A stretch of 35,501 nucleotides of DNA, taken from contig NZBC01000043.1 of assembly GCA_002687715.1 (NCBI GenBank), positions 1-35,501 of the forward strand, written 5' to 3'. Below the pieces are notes generated by a model. It searched no databases, was not told where the DNA came from, and saw only the letters and a list, made by a program, of their open reading frames with translations. Positions 24,101 through 32,434 of this stretch are shown here, in pieces (positions within the stretch are counted from its first letter, which is position 1; the number at the start of each line of letters is the position of its first letter). The position numbers and the translations under genes were made by a program. The stretch is from Planctomycetota bacterium (GTDB lineage: Bacteria > Planctomycetota > GCA-002687715).

Positions 24101-27100
24101 CGGCGAGGAACCGATTGACCGTCTGCTCGACACACCCGTAGGGATACGACGAGAGGTACTCGAGCCCTTCGAGGACGTCGGCGGAGAGGCCGGCCTGCAC
24201 GATGACCTGGTAGGTCTGCGACCCCGCGACGGCGCCGTCCGGCACCTCGAGCGTGAAGTCGCAGCGGTCGACGAGGGCAGCCACATCGACCCGCCGCCAC
24301 GGCTCGCCGAAAGCAACTACCGGCAACGACGTCTCCAGCGCGTCGGAACCCGCGGGCGACGTCGCCGACGCTGCGATGACGGCCGCGCCGGCGGAGCGCG
24401 CCTGGATGCCATATCCCCGCGCGTCACGACCGTGGGCAGGCAGCTTCACGTCGGCGGAGTCCGGACCCACCAGCGTCACCGCGTCGCCGTCCTTCAGCTG
24501 CAGCCGTTCCTTGAACGTCGCCTCATCCGGGAGCGTGGAGTGCAGCGTCACGGGAACGGTGACCTTGTCACGACTCGTGATGAAGGGCGGCGTGGCCACT
24601 CGCAGGATCACGGGCTTGGTCGCGATGACGGCGGAACCGCCCTGACCGACCTCGGTCCCGGATGTCGCACCACTCGCATGAACGTCCCACGTCGTGAGAT
24701 TGTCGGGGAGCTCGAAGGTGAAACGCGCGCGCCCGTTCGCATCCGCCACGAGGTCCGGCTTCCACGCCGCGACCTCGGCGAAACGACGCCGGTACTTCGG
24801 AGCCGTGGGCTGGGCCGGGCCGCGGTTGGACACTTTCCGCCACCTGGCGAGGGACCGGAGGGCCGCGAACTCCGGTGCGACGGTCTTCGGAAGCGATTGC
24901 GACCGAAGCCTGGCCGAGTGGCTCTCGACCCGCAGCACCATGTCGCCCAGTCTCTTGTCCTCGCCGTACCCACCCTCCATCGGCTTGCCCGAGATGGACT
25001 TGCCGTCGTCGTCGCGACGATCGGCGGCGGTTTCGTTGTTCCAACCTCCCCCACCGAGGTTGAAGGGCAGTTTCTTCTCGCCGGACGCCGTGGACGGCGA
25101 CGGCTTGCGAGCAGGGGTGCCATTGCGCGGCCTTCCGGAGCCACGGCCACCACCACCGCCTCCGGGTCCGTCTCCGGGCGCGCCACCCTTGGTCGCGGCG
25201 TCGGGCGACGGGACCGACCTCGACTTCGGGGAGAGCATCGAGCCGAGAAGCTCGAGTTCCAAACCCCCTCTCTCCGCCTTGGCGCGGCCGAACGCCGACC
25301 GCGCGGTCTCGGCCTCGAGATGGTCCATATGTCGGACCAGGTCACGATCCAGCTGCGCGGTCGCACCGTTGAACGCGAAGGCATGGCTCGACGACGTGAC
25401 GACCAGGTGCGGACGCACCTCGCGGTTGAACACCCAGCGCGGATCCTGCCCCGGGTTGCCGCCCAGCGCACCGAGCGCGCGATCGGTGACCTTCAACGCG
25501 ATGCCCGCGCCGACCGGTCGCCCCTGTTGGTCCCGGGTCACGACGTCGACGGAGATCTTGTCCCCCGGACGCGCCGTGGTCCGGTCGGTCTTCACCTCGA
25601 CCTGCAGATAGCGCAGGACGACGACCTCGTCTTCGGACGTGAGCAGCTTCCCGTCGTGCTGGAACGCGCAGGCGACGGTGATGTTGGGGGCCAGGCTCGC
25701 ACCGAGGACGAGCTCGTGGACGGCGGACTTCCGCGCTGGCCGCAAGATCCGGTGCTCGAGGATCCGCTCCCCCTCGAACGTCACCAGCACCGCCCGTCCC
25801 GCCGCGGGAAGCGAAAGGTGCATCCGGGCGGTCTCGCCACCCCGGTAGGCGGCCTTCTCGAAGCGAAGATGCGCCTCCTTCGCGAGGTCCGGCCGGTCAC
25901 CGCTGACGACGACGCGGGTCTCGTCGGACACCGGCGCGCCGTGGGCGTCAGTACCCTCGAATCGCAGAACGTAGTCACCAGCCTCCTTGAGCGGCAGGCG
26001 GATCTTGGCCTCGCCCGAGAGCCCCGTGTCGACCTCCAGGTCGGCGACGCGGTCGAGGGACGTCTTGCCATCCGCACCTCGGCGCACGATCAGCGCCCGC
26101 GCGCGACCTCGTGTCGCGGCGGCCGCATGACCCAGGGTCCGCGTGACGACGCGCAGCTCCGCCGTGTCGCCGGCGCGGTAGGTCCGCTGGTCCGCCAACG
26201 CGACGGCGAACCGGTCGGTCGGGCCCGAGAACGCGACTCCGTTGCCGGCCACCCACTGGCCCGTGGTGTCCTTGCACAACACCTGGACGACATACCGCCA
26301 CGGGCCGGGCTCGACCGGCGTACGGAACGTGAGTCGCCCCTGCCCCTTCGCATCCGTCGATCCTGCACCGGACGCCACGAAGTTCATGCCCCGCTCAGGC
26401 TTCGCACCACGATCCGCCCGCACGGCCTGGAGGAACCACGCGTGTGACAGATACCGGGTGCGATCCACGGTCGTTCGCGCACGCCACACCCGCCACTCGA
26501 ACGCGGCCTCGCGGACCGGGCCGCCGAAGAAGTAGCTGACGCCCACGCCGACGTCGACCTCCTCGCCCGGCCGGACGACCGGCTGGCTTGCCTTCACGTC
26601 GACGACGTACTCGGGCTTCTTGTATTCCTGCACCGGCACCGTCTCGGTGAACACGTGCTTGCCGTACTCGAGGCTGATCGTCCAGTCGCCGACGGCGCCT
26701 TCCGACGGCACTTCGAAGCTCCCGTTGACCGCGCCATACTCGCCGATCACGACGTCCGCCGATCCGATCCGGCGACCGCGTGCGTCGATCAGCGCGGCGA
26801 GGGCCTTCGCCCCCTTCCGTGGCGTCACGAACAGGCCGCGGCTCACATCACGCACGACGGCGTGCCAGCGAACGGCCCCGCCCGGACGGTAGACCGGAGC
26901 GTCGAGGGTGAATGCGGCACGCGGCGCGAGTCCGGCCTTGCCAGCCGCAGGCGGCGCCTTCGCGAGTCCCGGAGCGATGGAATCGCCACGCGATCCGAAC
27001 ACGGCGCAGCGTCCCTTGGCCGCGTCGTGAACCAATCGCGCCACCCCGTCCGGCCCCGTCTTCAGGTCAGCCTTGACGCCCTTGCCGCGCACCATGACAT

Positions 27101-29114
27101 CCGCACCCTCGACGGGCTCGCCGGTCTTGCCATCGATGGCCCAGCAGAACACCTCGTACGGCGACTCCTTCACGATGAGACGCAACGACGACACGATGAC
27201 CAGCACCACGGACCGGCGCTCCTTCGCCTGGACCGAGCAGAGCCACGCGCCTTCCGGAAGCCCCTTGCCCTCAGCGAGCTCGAGCGCCACAGGGAAACGG
27301 TCCTGGCGGTACCGCGTGTAGTCCGCGACCGGCAACTTGAACGAACGGTCCGCCTTGACCAGCGCGACCTCGATCCCGTTGACGCCCTCGAGGGTACCTC
27401 TCCGCTCGAACACCTTCCGGGCGTCCAGCTTGTAGAGCCGGACGTCGACCTCGGCGACGTTGCGAACGGTCAACTTCACGCTCGCGCTCTCATCCGGATT
27501 GAAGATGCGCGGGCTCTGCACCGAGAGCTCGATCCGCTCGAGCTGGGCGAGACGCTTGCGCGCGTGGGCGGCGGCTGACGTCGACCGGAAACGCTTGACC
27601 ACGTCGCGGTATGCCTTCGCCGCAACTTCGAGATCCTTGTCGTCCTCCTCCGCGACAATGCCGAGCAGCACGCCAGCCCGCGCTGCCTGCTGGGGGTCGT
27701 GACGAGCGTAGCGATCCCGCGCGGAGCGGAATGCCTTCGCCGCGCCGCCGGAGTCCTTCTCCGCGCGGAGCACGAGCCCGACCTCGACCGCGACCCGAGC
27801 TGCCTGGCCGGAGAGCGGATACTCATCGACGTATTGCCGCAGAGCGCCGACCGCACCCGGAGCGTCCTTGCTCGCCCGCAACCGCCGCGCCTTCTCCAGC
27901 AAGAGCTCGGGGAGCAGCGCCTGCGCCCGGGGGACATTCGCGTCGTCGGGATACGCCGCGAGGTAGCGACGCGCGGCTTCCCGCGCGGCGTCGAACTCCG
28001 CCAGCCGGCGTCGACATTCGGCGATCTGGAACAGCGCCTGCGCTCGTGACGGCCGGGACGCCTTCGCATCGGCCGCCACGGCTTCGAGCGCCGGGATCGC
28101 CTTCGCCGACTCTCCGGCTCCGAACAGAGCCGCGGCGATACGGGACCGGACGTCCGACGCATCAGCGTGGTCCGCGTGGTCCGCGAGGAATCGGCGCCAG
28201 GCCGCAACGCCGCTGCGCACCGCGTCGGCGCCGCCGCGTGCGAGGAGCACGTCGCCCTCCAGCTTCCGTCCCAGGGCCGCGAACTTCGTCTCCGCCACGG
28301 ACGGCAGGGCGAGCAGACGGGCGACCTCACCGACCGCCAGCGCCGGGAGTCCCTGCGCGTGCAACCCACGAGCGCGCAGGAAGCGGGCCTCTGCCTCCTC
28401 GACCGGGGTCAAGCCCCGTCCCCTCGCGGTGGCGTCCTTCGCCTCCGCAGCGTCCAGGAGTGCCTTTAGCTCACGGGTCGCCGGCGCCGGTTGCTTCGCG
28501 GCCAGCAGGTTCCGGGCGCGAGGAATGGTCACGCGCGCGAGCGGGGTGCCCCCCGTCAGGAGCTTGAGCCCGGAGAGCCGTAGGCTGGCGGCACGCTTGG
28601 GGTCGGCAGGGACGCCGTGATCGAGCGGATCGGTCGCTTTCCTGCCCGCCTCGTAGCGTTCGGCGAGAGCGAGGTAGTAACCCGCGATGCGCGCCTTGTG
28701 CCCCGACCCGAGAATCCGGGCCGCTTCCGCGCCCCAGAGTCGGGCCGCTTCATCCCCCTTGCCCAAGGCCTCCACCGCGTCAGCAAGCAGGAACCGTGCC
28801 CGTCCCCGAGCGGCATGATCGTCCGGCAACGACTCCCAGAGCCGCCGCGCAACGTCGGCGGCGTCAGCGGGCTTGCCCCCCAGGCGCAAGGCCCGGGAGA
28901 TCAGCAACCGGGCCGCGAGCGCGGTCTCCGAGCGGGTGGGGCTGGTGCGAATCTCCTTCAGCGCCTTGACGGCGTCGGCGTACCGGCCTGAAGCGAGCAG
29001 CTCCTGCCCGCGGGCCAGGCGCTGGGCGTCCTCGTCGTCCCGGAGGGTCTCCCAGGCCAGGACTCCCACACCGGACACCACCACCACCACCAGACACGAC
29101 CAGAACCTCAGCAT
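21141..29114 (-). CDS. Giant alpha-2-macroglobulin-family protein with N- and C-terminal TPR regions
   Basis: 2657 residues from ATG 29114, chosen because AGGGGAC precedes it and the anchor helix starts at once; 15 upstream in-frame residues are rejected. Order: signal anchor 4-21 (no lipobox); TPR-like repeats about 30-530; beta/MG domains about 535-1050, including VYRPGGAVRW and QEYKKPEYVV; bait-type region about 1050-1300; a Gly/Pro/Ser-rich linker near 1308-1345; the A2M domain with AAWKPDLVADANGRARF and ELPDNLTTWD; and the thioester motif YGCVEQT with Cys1661 and Gln1664, as in bacterial C-x-E-Q macroglobulins. An alpha-alpha thioester domain to about 1930 and an MG10-like domain about 2040-2130 follow. 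A TPR stretch and a beta/MG pair (about 2145-2657) close it. Family proteins trap attacking proteases in the periplasm. No pbpC gene lies beside it, unlike the common arrangement. Confidence 0.92.
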   Translation of the reverse strand: MLRFWSCLVVVVVSGVGVLAWETLRDDEDAQRLARGQELLASGRYADAVKALKEIRTSPTRSETALAARLLISRALRLGGKPADAADVARRLWESLPDDHAARGRARFLLADAVEALGKGDEAARLWGAEAARILGSGHKARIAGYYLALAERYEAGRKATDPLDHGVPADPKRAASLRLSGLKLLTGGTPLARVTIPRARNLLAAKQPAPATRELKALLDAAEAKDATARGRGLTPVEEAEARFLRARGLHAQGLPALAVGEVARLLALPSVAETKFAALGRKLEGDVLLARGGADAVRSGVAAWRRFLADHADHADASDVRSRIAAALFGAGESAKAIPALEAVAADAKASRPSRAQALFQIAECRRRLAEFDAAREAARRYLAAYPDDANVPRAQALLPELLLEKARRLRASKDAPGAVGALRQYVDEYPLSGQAARVAVEVGLVLRAEKDSGGAAKAFRSARDRYARHDPQQAARAGVLLGIVAEEDDKDLEVAAKAYRDVVKRFRSTSAAAHARKRLAQLERIELSVQSPRIFNPDESASVKLTVRNVAEVDVRLYKLDARKVFERRGTLEGVNGIEVALVKADRSFKLPVADYTRYRQDRFPVALELAEGKGLPEGAWLCSVQAKERRSVVLVIVSSLRLIVKESPYEVFCWAIDGKTGEPVEGADVMVRGKGVKADLKTGPDGVARLVHDAAKGRCAVFGSRGDSIAPGLAKAPPAAGKAGLAPRAAFTLDAPVYRPGGAVRWHAVVRDVSRGLFVTPRKGAKALAALIDARGRRIGSADVVIGEYGAVNGSFEVPSEGAVGDWTISLEYGKHVFTETVPVQEYKKPEYVVDVKASQPVVRPGEEVDVGVGVSYFFGGPVREAAFEWRVWRARTTVDRTRYLSHAWFLQAVRADRGAKPERGMNFVASGAGSTDAKGQGRLTFRTPVEPGPWRYVVQVLCKDTTGQWVAGNGVAFSGPTDRFAVALADQRTYRAGDTAELRVVTRTLGHAAAATRGRARALIVRRGADGKTSLDRVADLEVDTGLSGEAKIRLPLKEAGDYVLRFEGTDAHGAPVSDETRVVVSGDRPDLAKEAHLRFEKAAYRGGETARMHLSLPAAGRAVLVTFEGERILEHRILRPARKSAVHELVLGASLAPNITVACAFQHDGKLLTSEDEVVVLRYLQVEVKTDRTTARPGDKISVDVVTRDQQGRPVGAGIALKVTDRALGALGGNPGQDPRWVFNREVRPHLVVTSSSHAFAFNGATAQLDRDLVRHMDHLEAETARSAFGRAKAERGGLELELLGSMLSPKSRSVPSPDAATKGGAPGDGPGGGGGGRGSGRPRNGTPARKPSPSTASGEKKLPFNLGGGGWNNETAADRRDDDGKSISGKPMEGGYGEDKRLGDMVLRVESHSARLRSQSLPKTVAPEFAALRSLARWRKVSNRGPAQPTAPKYRRRFAEVAAWKPDLVADANGRARFTFELPDNLTTWDVHASGATSGTEVGQGGSAVIATKPVILRVATPPFITSRDKVTVPVTLHSTLPDEATFKERLQLKDGDAVTLVGPDSADVKLPAHGRDARGYGIQARSAGAAVIAASATSPAGSDALETSLPVVAFGEPWRRVDVAALVDRCDFTLEVPDGAVAGSQTYQVIVQAGLSADVLEGLEYLSSYPYGCVEQTVNRFLAAVRLSTVLDAAGRAPLLDRDHLKASVRRGLARLTAFQNSDGGFGYWPGGKSSPWTTALGLEAILAARGSGFAVDTALLQGALNAAKAMSRKGGRDPDVRAALALALARAGDVDAGVLNGLFRDRRRLSAGGLARLVVAADLAGRPTLVQGAWSDLRSRQSKDAKKPFAGRRADGWPTSSLEATSLVLLAAEHAGAEAADTEVLLDAVRHGLRGKAGGTKAVAVAVEALGAYVAREGALRSEGDVAVLVDGKEVATGRLGGRAAVLGLEIPTSSLPAGKHRVTVTKSAGDSATCRLRLGHVRAADTVAPDGSIMALHRRVIAFQDPDRKVTLHAPGYEVVKPESRPRPVDPPALGQTVLGRKVTVELTLTAREDVSWVVIEDPLCAALDPIEAGVRGGVDRHERRASALVFFKNRLRKGETLRITYPCYAVFQGSFSVLAAQAHEMYAPERWGRSGSATLEVVPDVKMLAQVAPRKPTPDEIWSRARHDYTGERWDAVVDACSALRALDLREDVRDQVLGVTTRACLRGGKWAEAVKAREEIDLRNAGSLRLGRADRERLGRAYLEVKDALEARAQFQGVVLDGLDEELAYVKTLRGGGLHSEAVAHQQRTLLRYPGLPAVVAHDLTTASRLLTLDQAPKTSGEPSRARSLQRKRWQDALSTWRSVMAWHPKAAIAEEAGYRRVALLADLGLEESVINECRRYLARNGEAVRRADAVTFRLMAALFAQGKYADAKPFAQTLWDATWPRKAAKGSRSRYRHQAGYLLGRMAHVAGDYDTAVEWYGRVRQQVPDAQQSWLFFTRHQLAVDPVVRARTDADATIKLRAKNVEKLAVQVYPVDLGVLFAVKKSFDRLASADLSGLHAEQSLDVPSKLAKYADGEVSIPLGHKKRGAYLVVVQSGELIASTLLVVGEASVTVQRGGGAVRVYLVGGDGKPLRGATVRLGVAGRIFHTGTSDERGMLDVRDPGRGAITVVAEKGDQVAVDIHR

Positions 29115-29508
29115 CGTTGTCCCCTGCCTACGTCGGGAATCTCGCCCCAAGCTCTCCAAGCCCAGGGCTCCGCCTCTGGGACGCCGTTCGATGCCATTGG
29201 TTCACGACAACCGCCCCGGAGCCTAAAACACCGACCATTGTCGGACCCAGCGTTCAATGAGCTCATTTGCTGGATCCGAAAAGACACGCTCGTACCACAA
29301 GAGTGTCGCATATACCCTCAGTCAAAGACCTTGTTTGCGCCCCATTGGGATTTGTATCCTGGAGGTCGCGCTTCTCTCGAGAAGCACGTGTGAGTTGCCA
29401 ATCACAACGCAAGTTCAATCCGTTTCGCCGAGAAGGCTTCCGCGTCGCCACGCTGGCGTTGACGTATCAGGCGTAGGCCTTCCTCCACTGGGGAGTTCCA
29501 CTCTTATC
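29115..29508. other. Divergent intergenic region, less G+C-rich, between macroglobulin and secreted-protein genes
   Basis: 394 bases without a convincing gene; an in-frame extension of the plus-strand gene from 29257 has no signal-peptide character and is rejected. It holds a short dyad CCGAC-CATT-GTCGG (29231-29244), a 12-base palindrome AATGAGCTCATT (29256-29267), a 7-base stem in the macroglobulin leader (29161-29180) and a candidate plus-strand promoter. The dyads could be operators for the divergent pair. Confidence 0.4.
29331..29360 (+). promoter_or_regulatory. Candidate promoter of the secreted-protein gene
   Basis: TTGTTT (29331-29336) and TATCCT (29355-29360) are separated by 18 bases in a less G+C-rich stretch. 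The resulting 5' leader would be about 140 bases. The match is modest and other hexamers nearby (TATACC) are possible. Confidence 0.3.
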
Positions 29509-31116
29509 ATGAAGCACTTCGCCTTCATCGCAGCTATCGCGATCCTCTGCGCCGGCGCTGGCGCCCAGGTCATCACGCTTCCGACGACCTTCGCCGGCGG
29601 CAACGGCCAGAGCGGCAACATGTTCGACATCGTGGCGACCAACGCCGTCGACATCTGCCAGTTCGACATCAGCCTCGCCGGCACCACGACCATCGAGGTC
29701 TGGACCCTGACGGCCCTCGGCGGCTACCTCGGCAACGAGGCGATCATGGGCAACTGGACCCTGAACACCACCGCTGTCGGCGTCATCGGCAACGGTATCG
29801 GGGTCCCCACGCCCGTCCCGCTCGCCACGCCGGTGCCCATCGCCGCCGGCACTACCCAGGCTTTCTACGTGACGAGCTCCACCGGCGGGATCCTCGACTA
29901 CACCAACGGCACCACCGCGGGCGCAGTCTTCGCTTCGGATGCGAACATCAGCTTCCTCGAGGGCATCGGCAACGCCTACCCTTTCGGCGCCGTGTTCACG
30001 CCACGCATCTTCAACGGCAACATCATCTACACCCTCTCGGGTGGTAGCTGCGCCACCTTGCCCTACCAGACGAACAGCGGCGACGCGTCGCTCGACATCG
30101 ACAACGTAATGTCTGGCGGCCTCGCGCCCGCCATCACGACCATCTGCGTCGGGCAGAACGCCTCGGTGAACACCAGCAGCAGCAACGTCGGCCTCGGCTG
30201 GGACCTCGCGCTTGACGTCGGCACCCTCATCCCTGCACCTCCCGGCTTTCTCACGGGTGGCGGCCAGGCCGTCAACGTGAACCTCGCCTCACCGTCGCTC
30301 TTCTTCCTCAACGGTGGCGCCGTTCTGACCCTCACCACGCCGTACCCGGGCGCCTTCACGCTCCCGGTGGCCTCCCCCGCCCCGGTCGTCGCCTCCGCGC
30401 AGGCCATCCACATCGCCCCGGGCAACCCCGAGTCGTTCGCCCTCTCGCAGGGCTCGCAGCTCGACGTCACCACTGGGAGCACCTTGACGCTGCTCCTCGG
30501 TGATGATGCGACCCAGCAGGTGTTCTTCGCCGCCGCGCCCCTCTGCTTCGGCGGCACCGTGGCCTTCTACGGCGCCGGGTACTCGGACTTCTTCGTGAAC
30601 TCCAACGGCGAAGTGTCCTTCACCGCGGGCAGCACCGACTTCACCGCAACTATCGGTGAGTGGCAGACCATGATGCCGCGCACGGGTTTCGCGGCCGACT
30701 TCGAGCCCAACAACTTCGGCACGATCGCCGTCACTGCCGGTGGTGGCGCCGACCTCACCGTCAACTACCTCAACATGGCGGAGTGGGGCCTCGGCGGCGC
30801 GGCCGGCAACCTCAGCTACTCCATCGCGTTCAACGGCGGTCTCGGTCTCGTGGAGATCAACAACTTCACGGACAACTCCGGCCTCTGGGGCGTCACCCCG
30901 TCCGTCATGGGCATCACGATGGGCGCCGGCGGTACGAACCCGCCGGCCATCACGTCGTGGGCAGCGCTCCAGGGCATGCCGGCCGGCGGCACCGGGACCA
31001 ACACCGACTCCGCTCTGGAAGCCAACGCAGCTGGCCTGATCAACACGCCTGGTGTGGGCACGCCGATGAGCGTGGTCTTTCCGACGGCCGATGGCGGGAC
31101 CTACGCGGTCAACTAG
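29509..31116 (+). CDS. Large secreted Gly/Thr/Asn-rich protein, function unknown
   Basis: 535 residues from ATG 29509, where a signal peptide begins (MKHFAFIAAIAILCAGAGA, cleaved before Gln20). GGGGAG lies 13 bases upstream, longer than ideal. The mature protein is almost free of Lys and Arg and rich in Gly, Thr, Ala, Asn and Val, with alternating hydrophobic residues typical of beta proteins. Residues about 20-180 form one beta module (TFAGGNGQSGNMFDIV). Residues about 185-320 form a second, containing GFLTGGGQAVNVNLAS and AQAIHIAPGNPESFALS. Residues about 345-535 look nidogen-like (YSDFFVNSNGEVSF, GFAADFEPNNFGTIAV, YLNMAEWG). A few cysteines could form disulphides. It is probably a surface or extracellular structural or adhesive protein. 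Tandem hairpins follow its stop. Confidence 0.78.
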   Translation: MKHFAFIAAIAILCAGAGAQVITLPTTFAGGNGQSGNMFDIVATNAVDICQFDISLAGTTTIEVWTLTALGGYLGNEAIMGNWTLNTTAVGVIGNGIGVPTPVPLATPVPIAAGTTQAFYVTSSTGGILDYTNGTTAGAVFASDANISFLEGIGNAYPFGAVFTPRIFNGNIIYTLSGGSCATLPYQTNSGDASLDIDNVMSGGLAPAITTICVGQNASVNTSSSNVGLGWDLALDVGTLIPAPPGFLTGGGQAVNVNLASPSLFFLNGGAVLTLTTPYPGAFTLPVASPAPVVASAQAIHIAPGNPESFALSQGSQLDVTTGSTLTLLLGDDATQQVFFAAAPLCFGGTVAFYGAGYSDFFVNSNGEVSFTAGSTDFTATIGEWQTMMPRTGFAADFEPNNFGTIAVTAGGGADLTVNYLNMAEWGLGGAAGNLSYSIAFNGGLGLVEINNFTDNSGLWGVTPSVMGITMGAGGTNPPAITSWAALQGMPAGGTGTNTDSALEANAAGLINTPGVGTPMSVVFPTADGGTYAVN

Positions 31117-31131
31117 TCCTCGAGCTCGCCT

Positions 31132-31150
31132 GACGGGCCCCTGACCCGTC
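31132..31150 (+). other. Hairpin GACGGG/CCCGTC preceding the terminator
   Basis: GACGGG (31132-31137) pairs with CCCGTC (31145-31150) around a 7-base loop, 15 bases after the secreted-protein stop. It has no T-run of its own and stands in tandem with the next hairpin, possibly stabilising the mRNA 3' end. Confidence 0.5.
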
Positions 31151-31156
31151 GCCGAA

Positions 31157-31191
31157 ACGGCCGGTGCCAACCCGCACCGGTCGTTTTCTTT
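31157..31191 (+). terminator. Rho-independent terminator of the secreted-protein gene
   Basis: An 11-base stem, ACGGCCGGTGC (31157-31167) with GCACCGGTCGT (31174-31184), has one G-U pair, a 6-base loop and TTTTCTTT at the 3' side. It separates the secreted protein from the moeA-mogA pair. Confidence 0.88.
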
Positions 31192-31210
31192 CGTCTCCGA
31201 GTCGCGACGC

Positions 31211-31216
31211 TACCCT
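31211..31216 (+). promoter_or_regulatory. Putative -10 element (TACCCT) of moeA
   Basis: TACCCT ends 6 bases before ATG 31223. With a terminator just upstream, moeA needs its own promoter, and this hexamer is the only candidate close by. There is no Shine-Dalgarno sequence, so the message is probably leaderless. The -35 region is T-rich but not consensus. Confidence 0.5.
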
Positions 31217-31222
31217 CTCATC

Positions 31223-32434
31223 ATGCTGACCTACGACGAGGCCGTCGAGATCCTGCGGGAACTCGACACCGCCCCCACGATGGAGACCATCCCGTTGGTG
31301 GAAGCCGACGGGCGCATCCTGGCGCAGGACGCGAACCTCGACCGCGACGTCCCCGGCTTCGATCGTGTCACCATGGACGGATACGCCGTGGCGCTCGACG
31401 GGGACGCGACCATCTTCGAGGTCATCGGCACCATCCACGCCGGCGAGGACAAGGACTACGCGCCCGCGCCGGGTCAGGCGGTCCGCATCATGACGGGCGC
31501 GCCCTGTCCGCCCGGAACGACGGTGGTCCCCATCGAACAGACGGACGGCGCCACGGACCGCGTCACGATCTCCGAGCCGGACGCGCTCGTGCCGGGCCGC
31601 CACATCGCGTGGCGCGGCGAGGACGGTCGAGCCGGCGACCCCGTCGCACGGGCGGGTTCCCGACTCAACCCCATGGTGCTCGCCGCCATCGCCATGGCCG
31701 GACTGACGGAGGTGGAAGTCCATCGCCGGCCGCGAGTCCGTATCGTCACCACCGGCGACGAGGTCGGCGGCACTGGTCGCGCCGGGATCCGCGACACCAA
31801 CGGGCCGCTCCTGGTAACGCTGATGGGCGCCTTCGGGTGCGACGTCGGCCGCGAGCACGCCAAGGACGACCCGGGCGACCTCCGGCAAGCGCTGGCCCGC
31901 GCCGCCGCCGACGCGGACGTCGTCGTCACCGTGGGGGGAGTCAGCGCCGGCGCCAAGGACCTCGTTCCCGCCGCCGCCGCATCGCTCGGGTTCGAGCAGG
32001 TGTTCCACAAGGTGGCGATGCAGCCCGGCAAACCCGTGCTGGTCTGCCGCCATCCGGAAGGAGCCTTCTTCGTGGGACTGCCCGGCAATCCCGTCAGCGT
32101 GATCGCCACCGCACACCTGATCCTGGGTCCCGTCCTGAGCCGACTGCTCGGCGGATGGGAGCCGCGGTGGATATCGTTGCCGATCGGTTGCGCGTGGACC
32201 CACCGCGGCCGGCGCCGACTCTTCCTCCCCGCGACCCTCGGCGAAGGCGGCGTGAAGCCGGTTCGGTGGAACGGGAGCGGCGATCTGATCGCAGCGGCCG
32301 CGGGCGATGGGCTCATCGATCTCCTGCCCGGCTCTTCGCTGGAAACCGGGGCGACCGTCCGTTTCCTTCCCTACGTCGGTGTGCGGCCGTCCGACCACGG
32401 CGCGACGCCGCCGCGCACGGAGCACGCATCATGA
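31223..32434 (+). CDS. moeA: Molybdopterin molybdenumtransferase MoeA
   Basis: 403 residues, normal for the family. MoeA inserts molybdate into adenylylated molybdopterin to give active molybdenum cofactor in the cytoplasm. Motifs: DVPGFDRVTMDGYAV at the N-terminal domain, GSRLNPMVLAAIAMAGL, RIVTTGDEV, RDTNGPLL, VGGVSAGAKD (catalytic site of the MogA-like fold), MQPGKPV and GLPGNPVS, then a C-terminal beta-barrel domain. Start ATG 31223 begins MLTYDEAVEIL, the usual MoeA N-terminus. The stop overlaps the mogA start (ATGA), so the two are translationally coupled, fitting because they act in successive steps. Their presence implies that the organism has molybdoenzymes, none of which is in the window. 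Confidence 0.95.
   Translation: MLTYDEAVEILRELDTAPTMETIPLVEADGRILAQDANLDRDVPGFDRVTMDGYAVALDGDATIFEVIGTIHAGEDKDYAPAPGQAVRIMTGAPCPPGTTVVPIEQTDGATDRVTISEPDALVPGRHIAWRGEDGRAGDPVARAGSRLNPMVLAAIAMAGLTEVEVHRRPRVRIVTTGDEVGGTGRAGIRDTNGPLLVTLMGAFGCDVGREHAKDDPGDLRQALARAAADADVVVTVGGVSAGAKDLVPAAAASLGFEQVFHKVAMQPGKPVLVCRHPEGAFFVGLPGNPVSVIATAHLILGPVLSRLLGGWEPRWISLPIGCAWTHRGRRRLFLPATLGEGGVKPVRWNGSGDLIAAAAGDGLIDLLPGSSLETGATVRFLPYVGVRPSDHGATPPRTEHAS

Noticed and set aside
22899..26447. Long plus-strand open frame of 1182 codons opposite the macroglobulin gene
   Set aside because: It is rich in Arg, Gly, Ala and His with no domains, signal peptide or ribosome-binding site, and is the antisense shadow that high-G+C codon use produces. 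The minus-strand reading has clear family motifs.
29257..29508. 84-codon extension of the secreted protein
   Set aside because: The signal peptide begins at ATG 29509, and an upstream start would bury it.
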